From positions 1-59,884 of the forward strand of contig CACYSD010000014.1 of the NCBI GenBank assembly GCA_902776985.1: a stretch of DNA of 59,884 nucleotides, given 5' to 3'. The notes below the pieces were generated by a model. It was not told the DNA's origin, made no database searches, and saw nothing but the letters and a program-made list of their open reading frames with translations. Each line of letters begins with the position of its first letter. Within the stretch, counting starts at the first letter, position 1. The translations under genes and the position numbers were made by a program. This stretch comes from UBA3839 sp902776985. Its GTDB lineage: Bacteria; Bacteroidota; Bacteroidia; Bacteroidales; Bacteroidaceae. Shown in pieces: positions 51,192 to 59,257 of this stretch.

Positions 51192-51413
51192 ATGTATTGG
51201 ACCTTAGAATTGGCGGTGTCATTGGAGGATGCTCCCTGGCCCGCAACCAAAGACGAACTTGTAGACTATGCCACCCGTTCAGGTGCGCCACTTGAAGTAA
51301 TCGAGAACCTTAACGAAATAGAAGACGAAGGAGATGTTTACGAATCCATCGAAGAGATCTGGCCGGACTATCCTTCAAAAGAAGATTTCCTTTGGGACGA
51401 GGAGGAATATTAA
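51192..51413 (+). CDS. DUF2795 protein
   Basis: A 73-residue highly acidic protein (MYWTLELAVSLEDAPWPATK..., ending DFLWDEEEY). Near-identical short proteins are widespread in Bacteroidetes and carry a DUF2795-like core (APWPATKDELVDYATRSGAP). It is monocistronic with a strong promoter and terminator, which suggests high expression. No function is established; small size, acidity and expression signals make a regulatory or nucleic-acid-mimic role conceivable but unproven. Confidence 0.85.
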   Translation: MYWTLELAVSLEDAPWPATKDELVDYATRSGAPLEVIENLNEIEDEGDVYESIEEIWPDYPSKEDFLWDEEEY

Positions 51414-51445
51414 GCGGTATTATTTGCTGTAAGCAACTGAAAATC

Positions 51446-51488
51446 AACGAGGTGTGCAAATTGTTATTTTTTGCGCACCTCGTTTTTT
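51446..51488 (+). terminator. Terminator after the DUF2795 gene
   Basis: AACGAGGTGTGCAA (51446-51459) pairs with TTGCGCACCTCGTT (51471-51484) and a T-run follows. Confidence 0.85.
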
Positions 51489-51566
51489 GTGCAAAATATG
51501 CCATTTTTAGTGGCTCAATAATGGCACAAACGCCTATAATTAGGCTTATTTAGGTGAGGAAATTGG

Positions 51567-51620
51567 ATTATTTGCACTAAAATCGATACCTTTGCAAAAT
51601 CCTCTTTTAGTGCAAATAAT
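51567..51620. promoter_or_regulatory. 16-bp inverted repeat around the promoter of the recombinase-like gene
   Basis: ATTATTTGCACTAAAA (51567-51582) is the exact inverse of TTTTAGTGCAAATAAT (51605-51620). The 22-bp centre holds the -7 element TACCTTTG (51587-51594); TTG at 51563-51565 is a fitting -33. The symmetric arms straddle the transcription start, as an autoregulatory operator or recombinase site would. Confidence 0.7.
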
Positions 51621-51630
51621 TAATTTTGAT

Positions 51631-52329
51631 ATGGCAAGACAACAGCGACAATTCCCCCAAGGGAAATACATTTTACGCTCACAGAACGGGTCACAGAATT
51701 ATGCAGTTTATATGTATTATTATTGGAAAGGTAAGCAGGTACGTCACTCTGTAGACTTATATGTCGCCCCGAGCGACTGGAACCAGGACGCCAATGGCGG
51801 AGCTGGTGAGTTCCGCCCGTCATACGGTCCAAACTATAAAGAGCGCAATGCTTATCTGAAAGAACTGATGCACGATATCGACTCCAAGATAATGGACTAT
51901 ATCAAACAGCATGGTGAGATAGATGGCGAAACTATAGAAGCATTTGTCTCTGGCGACGATAAGGTACTACGGGCTGATAATGGTATAGACTTCATCGAAT
52001 TCGCCAAGCAGCGTTTCATTGACAGATACAATTCCGGAAAGATTGGCGTGAGCTCCAGGGAGAACGGCATCAGTTATATGAACCAGTTCGCCAAATTCCT
52101 TAAGCAAGAAAAACTTGGAAGTCACGGCGTGAACAATGAACTTCTCCACCTTGGTGAGATAACTGAGCAACTTGTGCTTGACTTCCGCAACTGGCAACTT
52201 GGAAATGACCGCAAAGTGGATACAGTCAACAAGGTGGTTCAAGCCATAGGTGGTGTTTGTCAATATGCATCACAGATGCGATACGTCCCGAAAGAAGTGA
52301 CCTTAGCTATCAAAGACCTGTTACAGTAA
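51631..52329 (+). CDS. Tyrosine-recombinase-like protein lacking the catalytic domain
   Basis: From the ATG at 51631 the protein has 232 residues. The N-terminal part (QFPQGKYILRSQNGSQNY, then a WKGKQVRHSVDLYVAPSDW strand pair) matches the arm-binding region of Bacteroidetes integrases, and residues about 115-225 match the SAM-like core-binding domain (FIEFAKQRFIDRYNSGK, VNKVVQAIGGVCQYA). The reading frame stops at TAA 52327-52329, where the catalytic domain (Arg, His-x-x-Arg, Tyr) should begin, and no catalytic motif was noticed in the 60 bp before a GT2 fragment. Either a truncated remnant or a DNA-binding regulator. Confidence 0.72.
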   Translation: MARQQRQFPQGKYILRSQNGSQNYAVYMYYYWKGKQVRHSVDLYVAPSDWNQDANGGAGEFRPSYGPNYKERNAYLKELMHDIDSKIMDYIKQHGEIDGETIEAFVSGDDKVLRADNGIDFIEFAKQRFIDRYNSGKIGVSSRENGISYMNQFAKFLKQEKLGSHGVNNELLHLGEITEQLVLDFRNWQLGNDRKVDTVNKVVQAIGGVCQYASQMRYVPKEVTLAIKDLLQ

Positions 52330-52391
52330 CCTAAAATTAATAAATTTCGTATATTACAGCAAACGATTTTGCGGCATTTCATCTGTAAACC

Positions 52392-52566
52392 CTATCTTAT
52401 AACTTTAAATAAGGGGCGCGACAATTCCGGGTACCTGTCTAAGTAGGTATCTGCATCCGCGCTGTTGTCGTCCACCACTATTACCTGAATATCCTCAGAC
52501 ACAGGTATTGACTTCAGGCACCGCATCAGCAGATCCGGAATGTCATTATGAGGTATGATGATACTA
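52392..52566 (-). pseudogene. Orphan 5' fragment of a GT2 gene
   Basis: On the minus strand the segment reads YSIIIPHNDIPDLLMRCLKS, then IPVSEDIQVIVVDDNSADAD, then TYLDRYPELSRP, matching the N-terminal 57 residues of the GT2 array at 56391-59884, before diverging to LFKVIR and a stop (52392-52394). There is no start codon. It lies directly after the stop of the epimerase gene. A deletion or recombination remnant. Confidence 0.82.
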
Positions 52567-52569
52567 TAA

Positions 52570-53466
52570 TCAAATTTTATAATTTTCCAGTACGTCTAAA
52601 GGTTCCCATCCGAGTTCCATCCGGGCTTTTTTATTACTGAAAGTGAGACTATTCGTCATTCTTTCCAACTTATAGCTGTTAATCGGGAACCAGTTGCCGA
52701 CGAGGTCACCAAGTTTTGCCAGACACCAGGCAGTCCAATATGGCAGACTTATAGGCTTGCGCCTTCCCATCTGTTGAGCCACAGAAGCAGACAACTCCCC
52801 CAAAGTGGGCTGATAAGTGTCACAGACATTATATACGCCCCCCTTCTCTTCCACCAAAGGCAGAAGTCGCGCTATATCTACAGCCATCAGCACACTCTTC
52901 CGCACCTTACCGCTTGCAATGTTCATATATAGTCCTTTCCGGATGCCCTCCACCATGGCTCCAAGATTACCTGGTGCCTTGTGGCCTGCAATCAACGAAG
53001 GTCGCAGAATCCCAAGCACGACATCATTCTCAGCACACCACTCCGTCAGGTACCTCTCTGCCATGATCTTACTTTTCGCATAAGATGAAGTTCCTCTTAG
53101 CGGACACTCCTCAGTAATAAGTTCGCCTGACTCACAACCATATACAGCCACAGTACTGACAAATACTATTGCCCTTGGAACACCTGCATTCTCCATCGCC
53201 TTACAAAGGTTCACCGTCCCCTGATAGTTTATATCGTAGAAAGCCCGTCGCTCCGCCTCGGTTTTAGGCACTGTGTGAGCCTTACCTGCCGCATGAAGGA
53301 CCAGATCGTAGCGGGTGTTGAGAAGAGGCACCTCCTCAGCAAGATTACATTTGAAGTCATTTTCGTCAGTCAAGCCAATGGTATATACATCGTAAGTATC
53401 TTTTAGAATTGAACGAATATTATACCCTAAGAAACCTGATGCTCCAGTAAATAGTAATTTCTCCAT
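52570..53466 (-). CDS. NAD-dependent epimerase/dehydratase (WbpV-like)
   Basis: An extended short-chain dehydrogenase acting on a nucleotide sugar. The protein of 298 residues (ATG at 53466; a GTG 6 bp upstream is also in frame) has the Rossmann motif TGASGFLG at the start, the conserved HAAGKAH, the Ser-Thr pair in VFVSTVAVYG and the active YAKSK (Tyr and Lys). With the WecA/WbpL-like gene upstream it fits the WbpV-WbpL pair, which makes and transfers the first sugar of a surface polysaccharide. Confidence 0.85.
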   Translation of the reverse strand: MEKLLFTGASGFLGYNIRSILKDTYDVYTIGLTDENDFKCNLAEEVPLLNTRYDLVLHAAGKAHTVPKTEAERRAFYDINYQGTVNLCKAMENAGVPRAIVFVSTVAVYGCESGELITEECPLRGTSSYAKSKIMAERYLTEWCAENDVVLGILRPSLIAGHKAPGNLGAMVEGIRKGLYMNIASGKVRKSVLMAVDIARLLPLVEEKGGVYNVCDTYQPTLGELSASVAQQMGRRKPISLPYWTAWCLAKLGDLVGNWFPINSYKLERMTNSLTFSNKKARMELGWEPLDVLENYKI

Positions 53467-53481
53467 TGCCACAACTTTAAA

Positions 53482-54270
53482 TCAAGCTTTAATTAACCGG
53501 GGTAACAAGCAGGAATATCTTGATTTCTTTAACCAGATAAAGAACAAAGATGCCGTAACGTAATAAAGACTCTCAACCGCAGACAGTCCAACCTCACGAC
53601 GCATAATATGCCAGCGCCATCTCATGGCTTTCATCTTATCAGAAGACGTAGACTGGCTGGTTACCCTGTAATATGCCTCTATCGTATTGGAACTCTTGGC
53701 GATTCCCCCATCCTTCAGCACCTCCATCCACATCATATAGTCTTCATGCCCACAAGCCCTCTGATAAACCTTACCTCTTTTCCCAGCGTCATACATCCCC
53801 GTCAGATTGCCTATAAAGTTATCATAAAAAAGATGATGGTAGGAAAGAGTCGCAGGAGTTCTTACCAATCCATCCACATGCCCATTTCCATCTATTATGC
53901 TATACCACGAAAAAGCTGCAACCACACCACTGTCGCCTTCAAATACTTTAAGAAGATTTTCAAGATGCGACTCCTTCCACAGGTCATCGCTGTCCAGGAA
54001 TGCGATATAGTCCCCTTGCGCACGAGCTATACCAAAGTTCCTTGGGGCATAAGGAAGCCCCAGGGGGTTATCGTTAATCAGCAACTTGACACGGGCGTCC
54101 TCCTGACAGATTGCCTGAACGATATCAACAGAAGCGTCAGTTGAGGCATCGTCAATCACTAATAGTTCCCAGTTCTGATAGGTTTGTGCTAAAACAGACC
54201 TGACAGATAGCTCTATATAGCGCTCTCCATTATGACATGGCATAATGACGGATACAAGATGATGCTTCAT
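53482..54270 (-). CDS. Family 2 glycosyltransferase
   Basis: A 262-residue enzyme with the GT-A fold: SVIMPCHNGERYIELSVRSVLAQTYQNWELLVIDDAS at the start, and the nucleotide-sugar/metal motif DYIAFLDSDDLW (about 90-101). The C-terminal part is hydrophobic, suggesting membrane association. It overlaps the next gene upstream by 4 bp. The acceptor and sugar are unknown. Confidence 0.88.
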   Translation of the reverse strand: MKHHLVSVIMPCHNGERYIELSVRSVLAQTYQNWELLVIDDASTDASVDIVQAICQEDARVKLLINDNPLGLPYAPRNFGIARAQGDYIAFLDSDDLWKESHLENLLKVFEGDSGVVAAFSWYSIIDGNGHVDGLVRTPATLSYHHLFYDNFIGNLTGMYDAGKRGKVYQRACGHEDYMMWMEVLKDGGIAKSSNTIEAYYRVTSQSTSSDKMKAMRWRWHIMRREVGLSAVESLYYVTASLFFIWLKKSRYSCLLPRLIKA

Positions 54271-55373
54271 ACGACAAAGGGTTGAATAGACTTGAGTCTG
54301 TCAAACAATAATTGCGGGTTATCAATACAGTCATCCTTGCTAATGGCCTTGATGGCTGCTACTTTTTCGTCAAAATCGGCTTGATTGATAGAAGTAATGA
54401 AATCATTAAGAGAAGCGGCATCTCCCCTCTCTATCGTATAGCCGACATGGAGCTGTCTCACCCTTCCGCCCACGAAAGTATCATCTGCGACAATGATGGG
54501 GCAATCAAAATAGATAGCCTCATAAAGTTTATTAGGCTCTAAGTACAGGTCATTTCCCGATGACTTGTAATAACATAACACAATGTCTATCTGACTATAG
54601 ATTTCCGGGAGATCATCAGGATTCCTGAAAGGACCGTGGTAGAACACATTCTTATACTGACCTACCAGACTCCTGATTGAATATCTGCCATTATTCTCAT
54701 CAGTAAAGATACCATATAGATGAACCTCATGTTTTCCGCACTCACCAATAGCTTTTATGAGGTTGTATGTGGTCTCTGTCCTAATGGCGCCAACGAAGCC
54801 GAAACGAATGTGATTCATATCCGCAGGGCTTTCCTTTGCCAACAGTTTATTCCTGCAACTGGCATTCAGTTTATTGGGAAGCACCACTGACTTTTTTGGA
54901 TCTGCCCCTTTGGGGTTTAGGAACTGAACGAAACCTTCAGATGTATAAACTGATAATATGGCGTGCTTAACTGTTTCTCGGTTCATCCGGGCCAAAAGAC
55001 GTGACAGAAACTTATTATTAATCGTCAGTTCCATCAAATCGGATATCTCATATATGTATTTAATATTCCGGCATGCCAACCTTGCCACAATGGCATTATC
55101 CAAACTAAACAAATAATACAAACACCCCCTCCCCTCTCGTCTGATTACCTTTGAAATGCCGCCCCAGATTATGAACAAGCGTTTCAGATAAGAAGTCTCA
55201 CTCGACACCACCCCGATACATTCATGCGCGAAAGGAGGAAGTACCCTACAGTCTCCGCCTCTGTCAAATCCATAGACTTTCACCCCGTAACCTCTGTTGA
55301 TGAAGTCTTGAATCCTTCTGATGCACCGTGGTTGCCTGAGTATGTTAGTTATAAATACTACCTTTGTTTTCAT
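54267..55373 (-). CDS. Family 4-type glycosyltransferase
   Basis: A 368-residue GT-B enzyme. The N-terminal domain starts TKVVFITNILRQPRCIRRIQDF, and the C-terminal domain has the conserved RFGFVGAIR, YHGPFRNPDDLPEIYSQIDIVLCYY and the EPNKLYEAIYFDCPIIV motif (Glu-x7-Glu-like). It overlaps the membrane transferase gene by 29 bp. Sugar donor not known. Confidence 0.85.
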   Translation of the reverse strand: MKTKVVFITNILRQPRCIRRIQDFINRGYGVKVYGFDRGGDCRVLPPFAHECIGVVSSETSYLKRLFIIWGGISKVIRREGRGCLYYLFSLDNAIVARLACRNIKYIYEISDLMELTINNKFLSRLLARMNRETVKHAILSVYTSEGFVQFLNPKGADPKKSVVLPNKLNASCRNKLLAKESPADMNHIRFGFVGAIRTETTYNLIKAIGECGKHEVHLYGIFTDENNGRYSIRSLVGQYKNVFYHGPFRNPDDLPEIYSQIDIVLCYYKSSGNDLYLEPNKLYEAIYFDCPIIVADDTFVGGRVRQLHVGYTIERGDAASLNDFITSINQADFDEKVAAIKAISKDDCIDNPQLLFDRLKSIQPFVV

Positions 55374-56316
55374 GCAGATGATAAAACTTCTTCATAAATA
55401 AGATATACATCACCGTCAGGACTCCGAATATAGCAAAGAATGCGGGGTAGCCTGGCCACATAATATAAACAACACAGCAGACTGACTGTAAAGCCATATA
55501 GATGCCGGAAACCACCAGATGCGGAATCTCCAGTTCATTTGCCATAATCTGATAGGCATGCTTCTTATGAGGTTTCATCAGATTCTCCCGTAACAGTATG
55601 CGATGCAGAATAGTCAGGCCTCCATCCACCAAATAGACCGACAGCATCGCTATCCAACTCATAGACTCCCCTCGCAGGCACAATCTCAGTACGAGATACA
55701 CGAAAATAAACCCTATTGCAAGCGATCCGACATCCCCGGCAAAACATATTGTACGCAGCCTAAAATTGAAAAGATTAAAGACTATCAGCGACAGGATCAT
55801 CATAACGATAAGATCTGAGGAAGCAAAATGCACAACATTTGTATTAACATAAAGCAGCGCCAGTGCAACAACAAGAGAATAGCCACCTGTCATCCCGTTT
55901 ATGCCGTCCATAAAATTAAATATGTTCAATGTGCCAACACAAAAGAAAGATAGTAATAATATGACATGCGGTGAGTTCCTGACAAGACCTGAGTGATAAA
56001 GCATCAGTATGATAGCAACAAACTGACACGCCAATCTAATCTTTGGATTAACAACACGAATATCATCGATAAAACTTACTCCTGCCAAAATAGTTAGCCC
56101 TATCATGCCACCCAGCCATTGGAAATCATGAGAAAATGACCAAAGCAGGTATGCAACAAAGAAAATAATACCCCCCCCTCTCACCACGTCCCCGGTATGA
56201 GAACTCTGGCGATGCGGACTGTCCACTATTCCCATTCTCTTAGCAAATAGAATGTATGCGCATTCTAACCCTAACAGAAAGATGAATATCATCAAATAAT
56301 AACCTGCCATCTGCAT
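55345..56316 (-). CDS. WecA/WbpL-like undecaprenyl-phosphate sugar-1-phosphate transferase
   Basis: A polytopic enzyme that loads the first sugar phosphate onto undecaprenyl phosphate. In 323 residues and about ten membrane segments it shows SFIDD (Asp-Asp for Mg), NIFNFMDGINGM, CFAGDVGSLAIGF and the cytoplasmic HKKHAYQ motif (His-x-x-His), all family-typical. It is the first gene of the operon, with its own promoter, and starts polymer synthesis for this cluster. Confidence 0.92.
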   Translation of the reverse strand: MQMAGYYLMIFIFLLGLECAYILFAKRMGIVDSPHRQSSHTGDVVRGGGIIFFVAYLLWSFSHDFQWLGGMIGLTILAGVSFIDDIRVVNPKIRLACQFVAIILMLYHSGLVRNSPHVILLLSFFCVGTLNIFNFMDGINGMTGGYSLVVALALLYVNTNVVHFASSDLIVMMILSLIVFNLFNFRLRTICFAGDVGSLAIGFIFVYLVLRLCLRGESMSWIAMLSVYLVDGGLTILHRILLRENLMKPHKKHAYQIMANELEIPHLVVSGIYMALQSVCCVVYIMWPGYPAFFAIFGVLTVMYILFMKKFYHLHENKGSIYN

Positions 56317-56346
56317 TCTGATTCAAAAGCGATTTATATTTGGCGC

Positions 56347-56379
56347 CAAAGATACGAAAAAAAGGGGAATTAAAACAAA
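56347..56379 (-). promoter_or_regulatory. Promoter of the polysaccharide operon
   Basis: On the minus strand TATCTTTG (56347-56354) and TTTG (56376-56379), 21 bp apart, 30 bp before the first start codon. Confidence 0.6.
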
Positions 56380-56390
56380 TATGCCTTAAA

Positions 56391-57341
56391 CTAATTAGAA
56401 ATCGTTTTTATTCTGCTGTACAGGTATCGAATCATGAAGGCCGGAAATTTTGGAATATGCGTAACAACAAACAAGCAAATATCTCGTAATGCCGACCATT
56501 TTGACGGATAAATCTCATCAAGCTTGAAGTAATAACATTTGAACAGCCTCCAGTCCTGTCTCAACATTATCAACAGAAAATACGTCAACCTCCGCTCTCT
56601 GCAAAATCCATTTTGCAACTTAAACTTATCCATCCGAAAAGCCACCTCTGCTCTTTGCGCCAACTCGCCTGGTTTTGAGCAAAAATTGGCTATTGATGAA
56701 TTAGAACGATAAGTCACAACATAAAGGACACTATCGATAACCTGAATATGCTTCGCATAATAGCCAATCAGTAAAGAACAATAAGCATCATTACTATATT
56801 TCACTTCGTCAAAACGAATGTTATGCTCAGCCAACAAGCTTCTTTTAACCATTTTACCCCATGGCACATACATCTTAGCCCTTACAGGCCATTCGTCACT
56901 ATCAGTTAGATATTGATCAATTATTTTATTTACATGGCGATCTCGATAAGACGCTATGCTTATATCATCAGAAAGAACTGCCTTGTTCTTGAAGTATATA
57001 ACGTCTGCTTCTGAATCAGCGTATGAGCAGATGATATCATACATATCCTCGACTAAAAAGTCATCGGCGTCGGCAAACAATATCCATTTGCCTTTGGCAT
57101 ACTCTAATCCCACATTCCTGGCATAGCCAGCACCTCCGCCTTTGGTTGTTCGGATGAATTCCAAATAGGGACGCGACAGCTCTGGATACTTATCCAAATA
57201 AGAATCTGCATCTGTACTATTATCATCCACCACTATCACCTGAATATCCTCAGACATAGGGATTGACCTCAGGCACCGCATCAGCAGATCCGGGATGCCT
57301 TTATGTGGTATGATGATACTGAACGTAGGAATCATAATCAT
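56391..57341 (-). CDS. Family 2 glycosyltransferase, tandem paralogue 1
   Basis: A GT-A glycosyltransferase of 316 residues (ATG at 57341; GTG 9 bp upstream also possible). FSIIIPHKGIPDLLMRCL at the start, VIVVDDNSTD, GAGYARNVGLEYAKGKW and FADADDF (Asp-x-Asp metal motif, about 98-104). The first 125 residues are nearly identical to paralogues 2-4, the rest only moderately similar, ending in a basic amphipathic stretch. It is 5 bp downstream of paralogue 2. Confidence 0.9.
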   Translation of the reverse strand: MIMIPTFSIIIPHKGIPDLLMRCLRSIPMSEDIQVIVVDDNSTDADSYLDKYPELSRPYLEFIRTTKGGGAGYARNVGLEYAKGKWILFADADDFLVEDMYDIICSYADSEADVIYFKNKAVLSDDISIASYRDRHVNKIIDQYLTDSDEWPVRAKMYVPWGKMVKRSLLAEHNIRFDEVKYSNDAYCSLLIGYYAKHIQVIDSVLYVVTYRSNSSIANFCSKPGELAQRAEVAFRMDKFKLQNGFCRERRLTYFLLIMLRQDWRLFKCYYFKLDEIYPSKWSALRDICLFVVTHIPKFPAFMIRYLYSRIKTISN

Positions 57342-57346
57342 TATTA

Positions 57347-58279
57347 TCACAGAAGTCTAATCCAGACCAATAAAGAGTAGACATAGTAGAACAATCTGAA
57401 TTTCCAGGAAGTTCTTTTGCTAATGCCCCTCAATGCCGATAATTTGGAGGGAAACAGTCCATTTAGTCTCTCATAATAATGTCTTAATAAAGACCGATCT
57501 TTACGGAGCATTTCCTTCATAAACCTAGGTGTGTACATCTCTCTACAGGCATCATGCTGAAGCAGGAAAACATCCTGCCGGAAAGCCACCTCTGCCCTCA
57601 TCTCAAGCTCACCAGGTTTAGAGCAAAAATCTGCAGCCAGTGAATTGGAACGACAAGTCAGAATATATATGACCCTATCAGCCACTACAATTTTTTCAGC
57701 ATAATAGCCAACGAGCAAAGAAAAATGCGCATCATTTGAATACTTTATTTCGTCAAAACGAATATTGTTTTTGACTATCAGACTTCTTTTAATCATTTTA
57801 CCCCATGGCACATACATCTTAGCCCTTATAGGCCATTCATCGCCATAAGCCAGATATTGGTCAATATTTTTATTTACATAAGAACTCCTGTTTGATTTTA
57901 TACTTATATCATCAGAAAGAACTGCCTTGTTCTTGAAGTATATAACGTCTGCTTCCGAATCAGCGTATGAGCAGATGATATCATACATATCCTCGACAAA
58001 GAAATCGTCGGCATCGGCAAACAACACCCATTTGCCTTTGGCATACTCCAGTCCAACATTCCTGGCATATCCTGCACCTCCACCTTTCGTCGTTCTGATA
58101 AACTCCAGATAGGGACGCGACAACTCTGGATACTTATCCAAATAAGTGTCAGCATCCGCACTATTGTCATCCACCACAATCACCTGAATATCCTCAGATA
58201 CAGGAATTGACCTCAAGCACCGCATCAGAAGATCCGGAATCTCTTTATGGGGTATGATAATACTAAACATATGAATCAT
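57347..58279 (-). CDS. Family 2 glycosyltransferase, tandem paralogue 2
   Basis: 310 residues with the same N-terminal GT-A half as its neighbours (FSIIIPHKEIPDLLMRCL, VIVVDDNSADADTY, FADADDFFVEDMYD). The middle WPIRAKMYVPWGKMIKRSL and FDEIKYSNDAHFSLLVGYYA are also shared. The C-terminal third differs (YVYSLLVWIRLL). Same operon as paralogues 1 and 3, with a 23-bp gap to paralogue 3. Confidence 0.9.
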   Translation of the reverse strand: MIHMFSIIIPHKEIPDLLMRCLRSIPVSEDIQVIVVDDNSADADTYLDKYPELSRPYLEFIRTTKGGGAGYARNVGLEYAKGKWVLFADADDFFVEDMYDIICSYADSEADVIYFKNKAVLSDDISIKSNRSSYVNKNIDQYLAYGDEWPIRAKMYVPWGKMIKRSLIVKNNIRFDEIKYSNDAHFSLLVGYYAEKIVVADRVIYILTCRSNSLAADFCSKPGELEMRAEVAFRQDVFLLQHDACREMYTPRFMKEMLRKDRSLLRHYYERLNGLFPSKLSALRGISKRTSWKFRLFYYVYSLLVWIRLL

Positions 58280-58302
58280 AGTTTAAATATTTCTCGAAAT
58301 AG

Positions 58303-59244
58303 TCACAGAACTCTTGCCCATACCAGAAACGAATATATATAGAGTAGAATTTTAACCTTCAAGGAATGATTCTTACTAATATCCCGTAACGCCGACAACT
58401 TTGACGGATAGATCTCTTCCAGCCTGAAGAAGTAGTACTTGAACAACCTCCGGTCATGCTTTAGCATCTTAATTAGAAAAAAACTCGACCGATGCTCTCT
58501 ACAAAAATCATTTTGCAGCATAAATTTGTCCATCCGAAAGGCTGCCTCTGCTCTAAGTTTCAACTCATTGGGCTTTAAACAAAAATCTGACATCTGGGAA
58601 TCAGGACGAGAAGTGACAACGTAAAGGACCCTATTAACAACCTGAATTGTCCTTGCGTAATAGCCTATCTGTAAAGAACAGTAAGCATCATCAGCATACA
58701 TTACTTCGTCAAAACGGATGTCGTGTTTGACCATCACATCTCTTTTAACCATTTTACCCCATGGTACATACATTTGTGCTCTAATAGGCCACTCGTCACC
58801 GTCTATCAGGTATTGATTAATTATTTTGTTTACATGAGCATTCCGTTTTGCTTCTCTATTTATATCTGCTGAAATAACCGAATTAGATTTAAAGTATATA
58901 ACATCTGTTTCTGAATCAACGTATGAGCAGATGATGTCATACATGTCTTCAACAAAGAAGTCATCCGCATCGGCAAACAGCAGCCATTTGCCTTTAGCAT
59001 GCTCTAATCCTACATTCCTGGCATAGCCAGCCCCTCCCCCTTTTGTCGTTCTGATAAACTCCAGATAGGGGCGTGACAGTTCCGGATACCTCTCCAAGTA
59101 GGTGTCAGCATCTGCACTATTGTCGTCTACCACAATCACTTGAATGTCCTCAGATACAGGGATTGACTGTAAGCACCGCATTAGAAGATCCGGTATCTCT
59201 TTATGAGGAATGATAATACTAAATGTAGGATGCATTGTTTTCAT
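58303..59244 (-). CDS. Family 2 glycosyltransferase, tandem paralogue 3
   Basis: 313 residues; N-terminal FSIIIPHKEIPDLLMRCLQS, VIVVDDNSADADTYLERYPE, FADADDFFVEDMYD and the PWGKMVKRDVMVKHDIRFDE segment. The C-terminal end (YIYSFLVWARVL) is closest to paralogue 4. It starts 13 bp after the paralogue 4 stop. Substrate unknown. Confidence 0.9.
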   Translation of the reverse strand: MKTMHPTFSIIIPHKEIPDLLMRCLQSIPVSEDIQVIVVDDNSADADTYLERYPELSRPYLEFIRTTKGGGAGYARNVGLEHAKGKWLLFADADDFFVEDMYDIICSYVDSETDVIYFKSNSVISADINREAKRNAHVNKIINQYLIDGDEWPIRAQMYVPWGKMVKRDVMVKHDIRFDEVMYADDAYCSLQIGYYARTIQVVNRVLYVVTSRPDSQMSDFCLKPNELKLRAEAAFRMDKFMLQNDFCREHRSSFFLIKMLKHDRRLFKYYFFRLEEIYPSKLSALRDISKNHSLKVKILLYIYSFLVWARVL

Positions 59245-59257
59245 GTTTGTTGAATAT

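Noticed and set aside
51567..51620. Invertible (phase-variable) promoter
   Set aside because: The arms enclose only 22 bp, much shorter than known invertible promoters, and the reverse orientation has no TAnnTTTG element; an operator fits better.
52570..53472. GTG start two codons upstream for the epimerase
   Set aside because: The ATG at 53466 places the Rossmann motif at the usual distance; the difference is only two residues.
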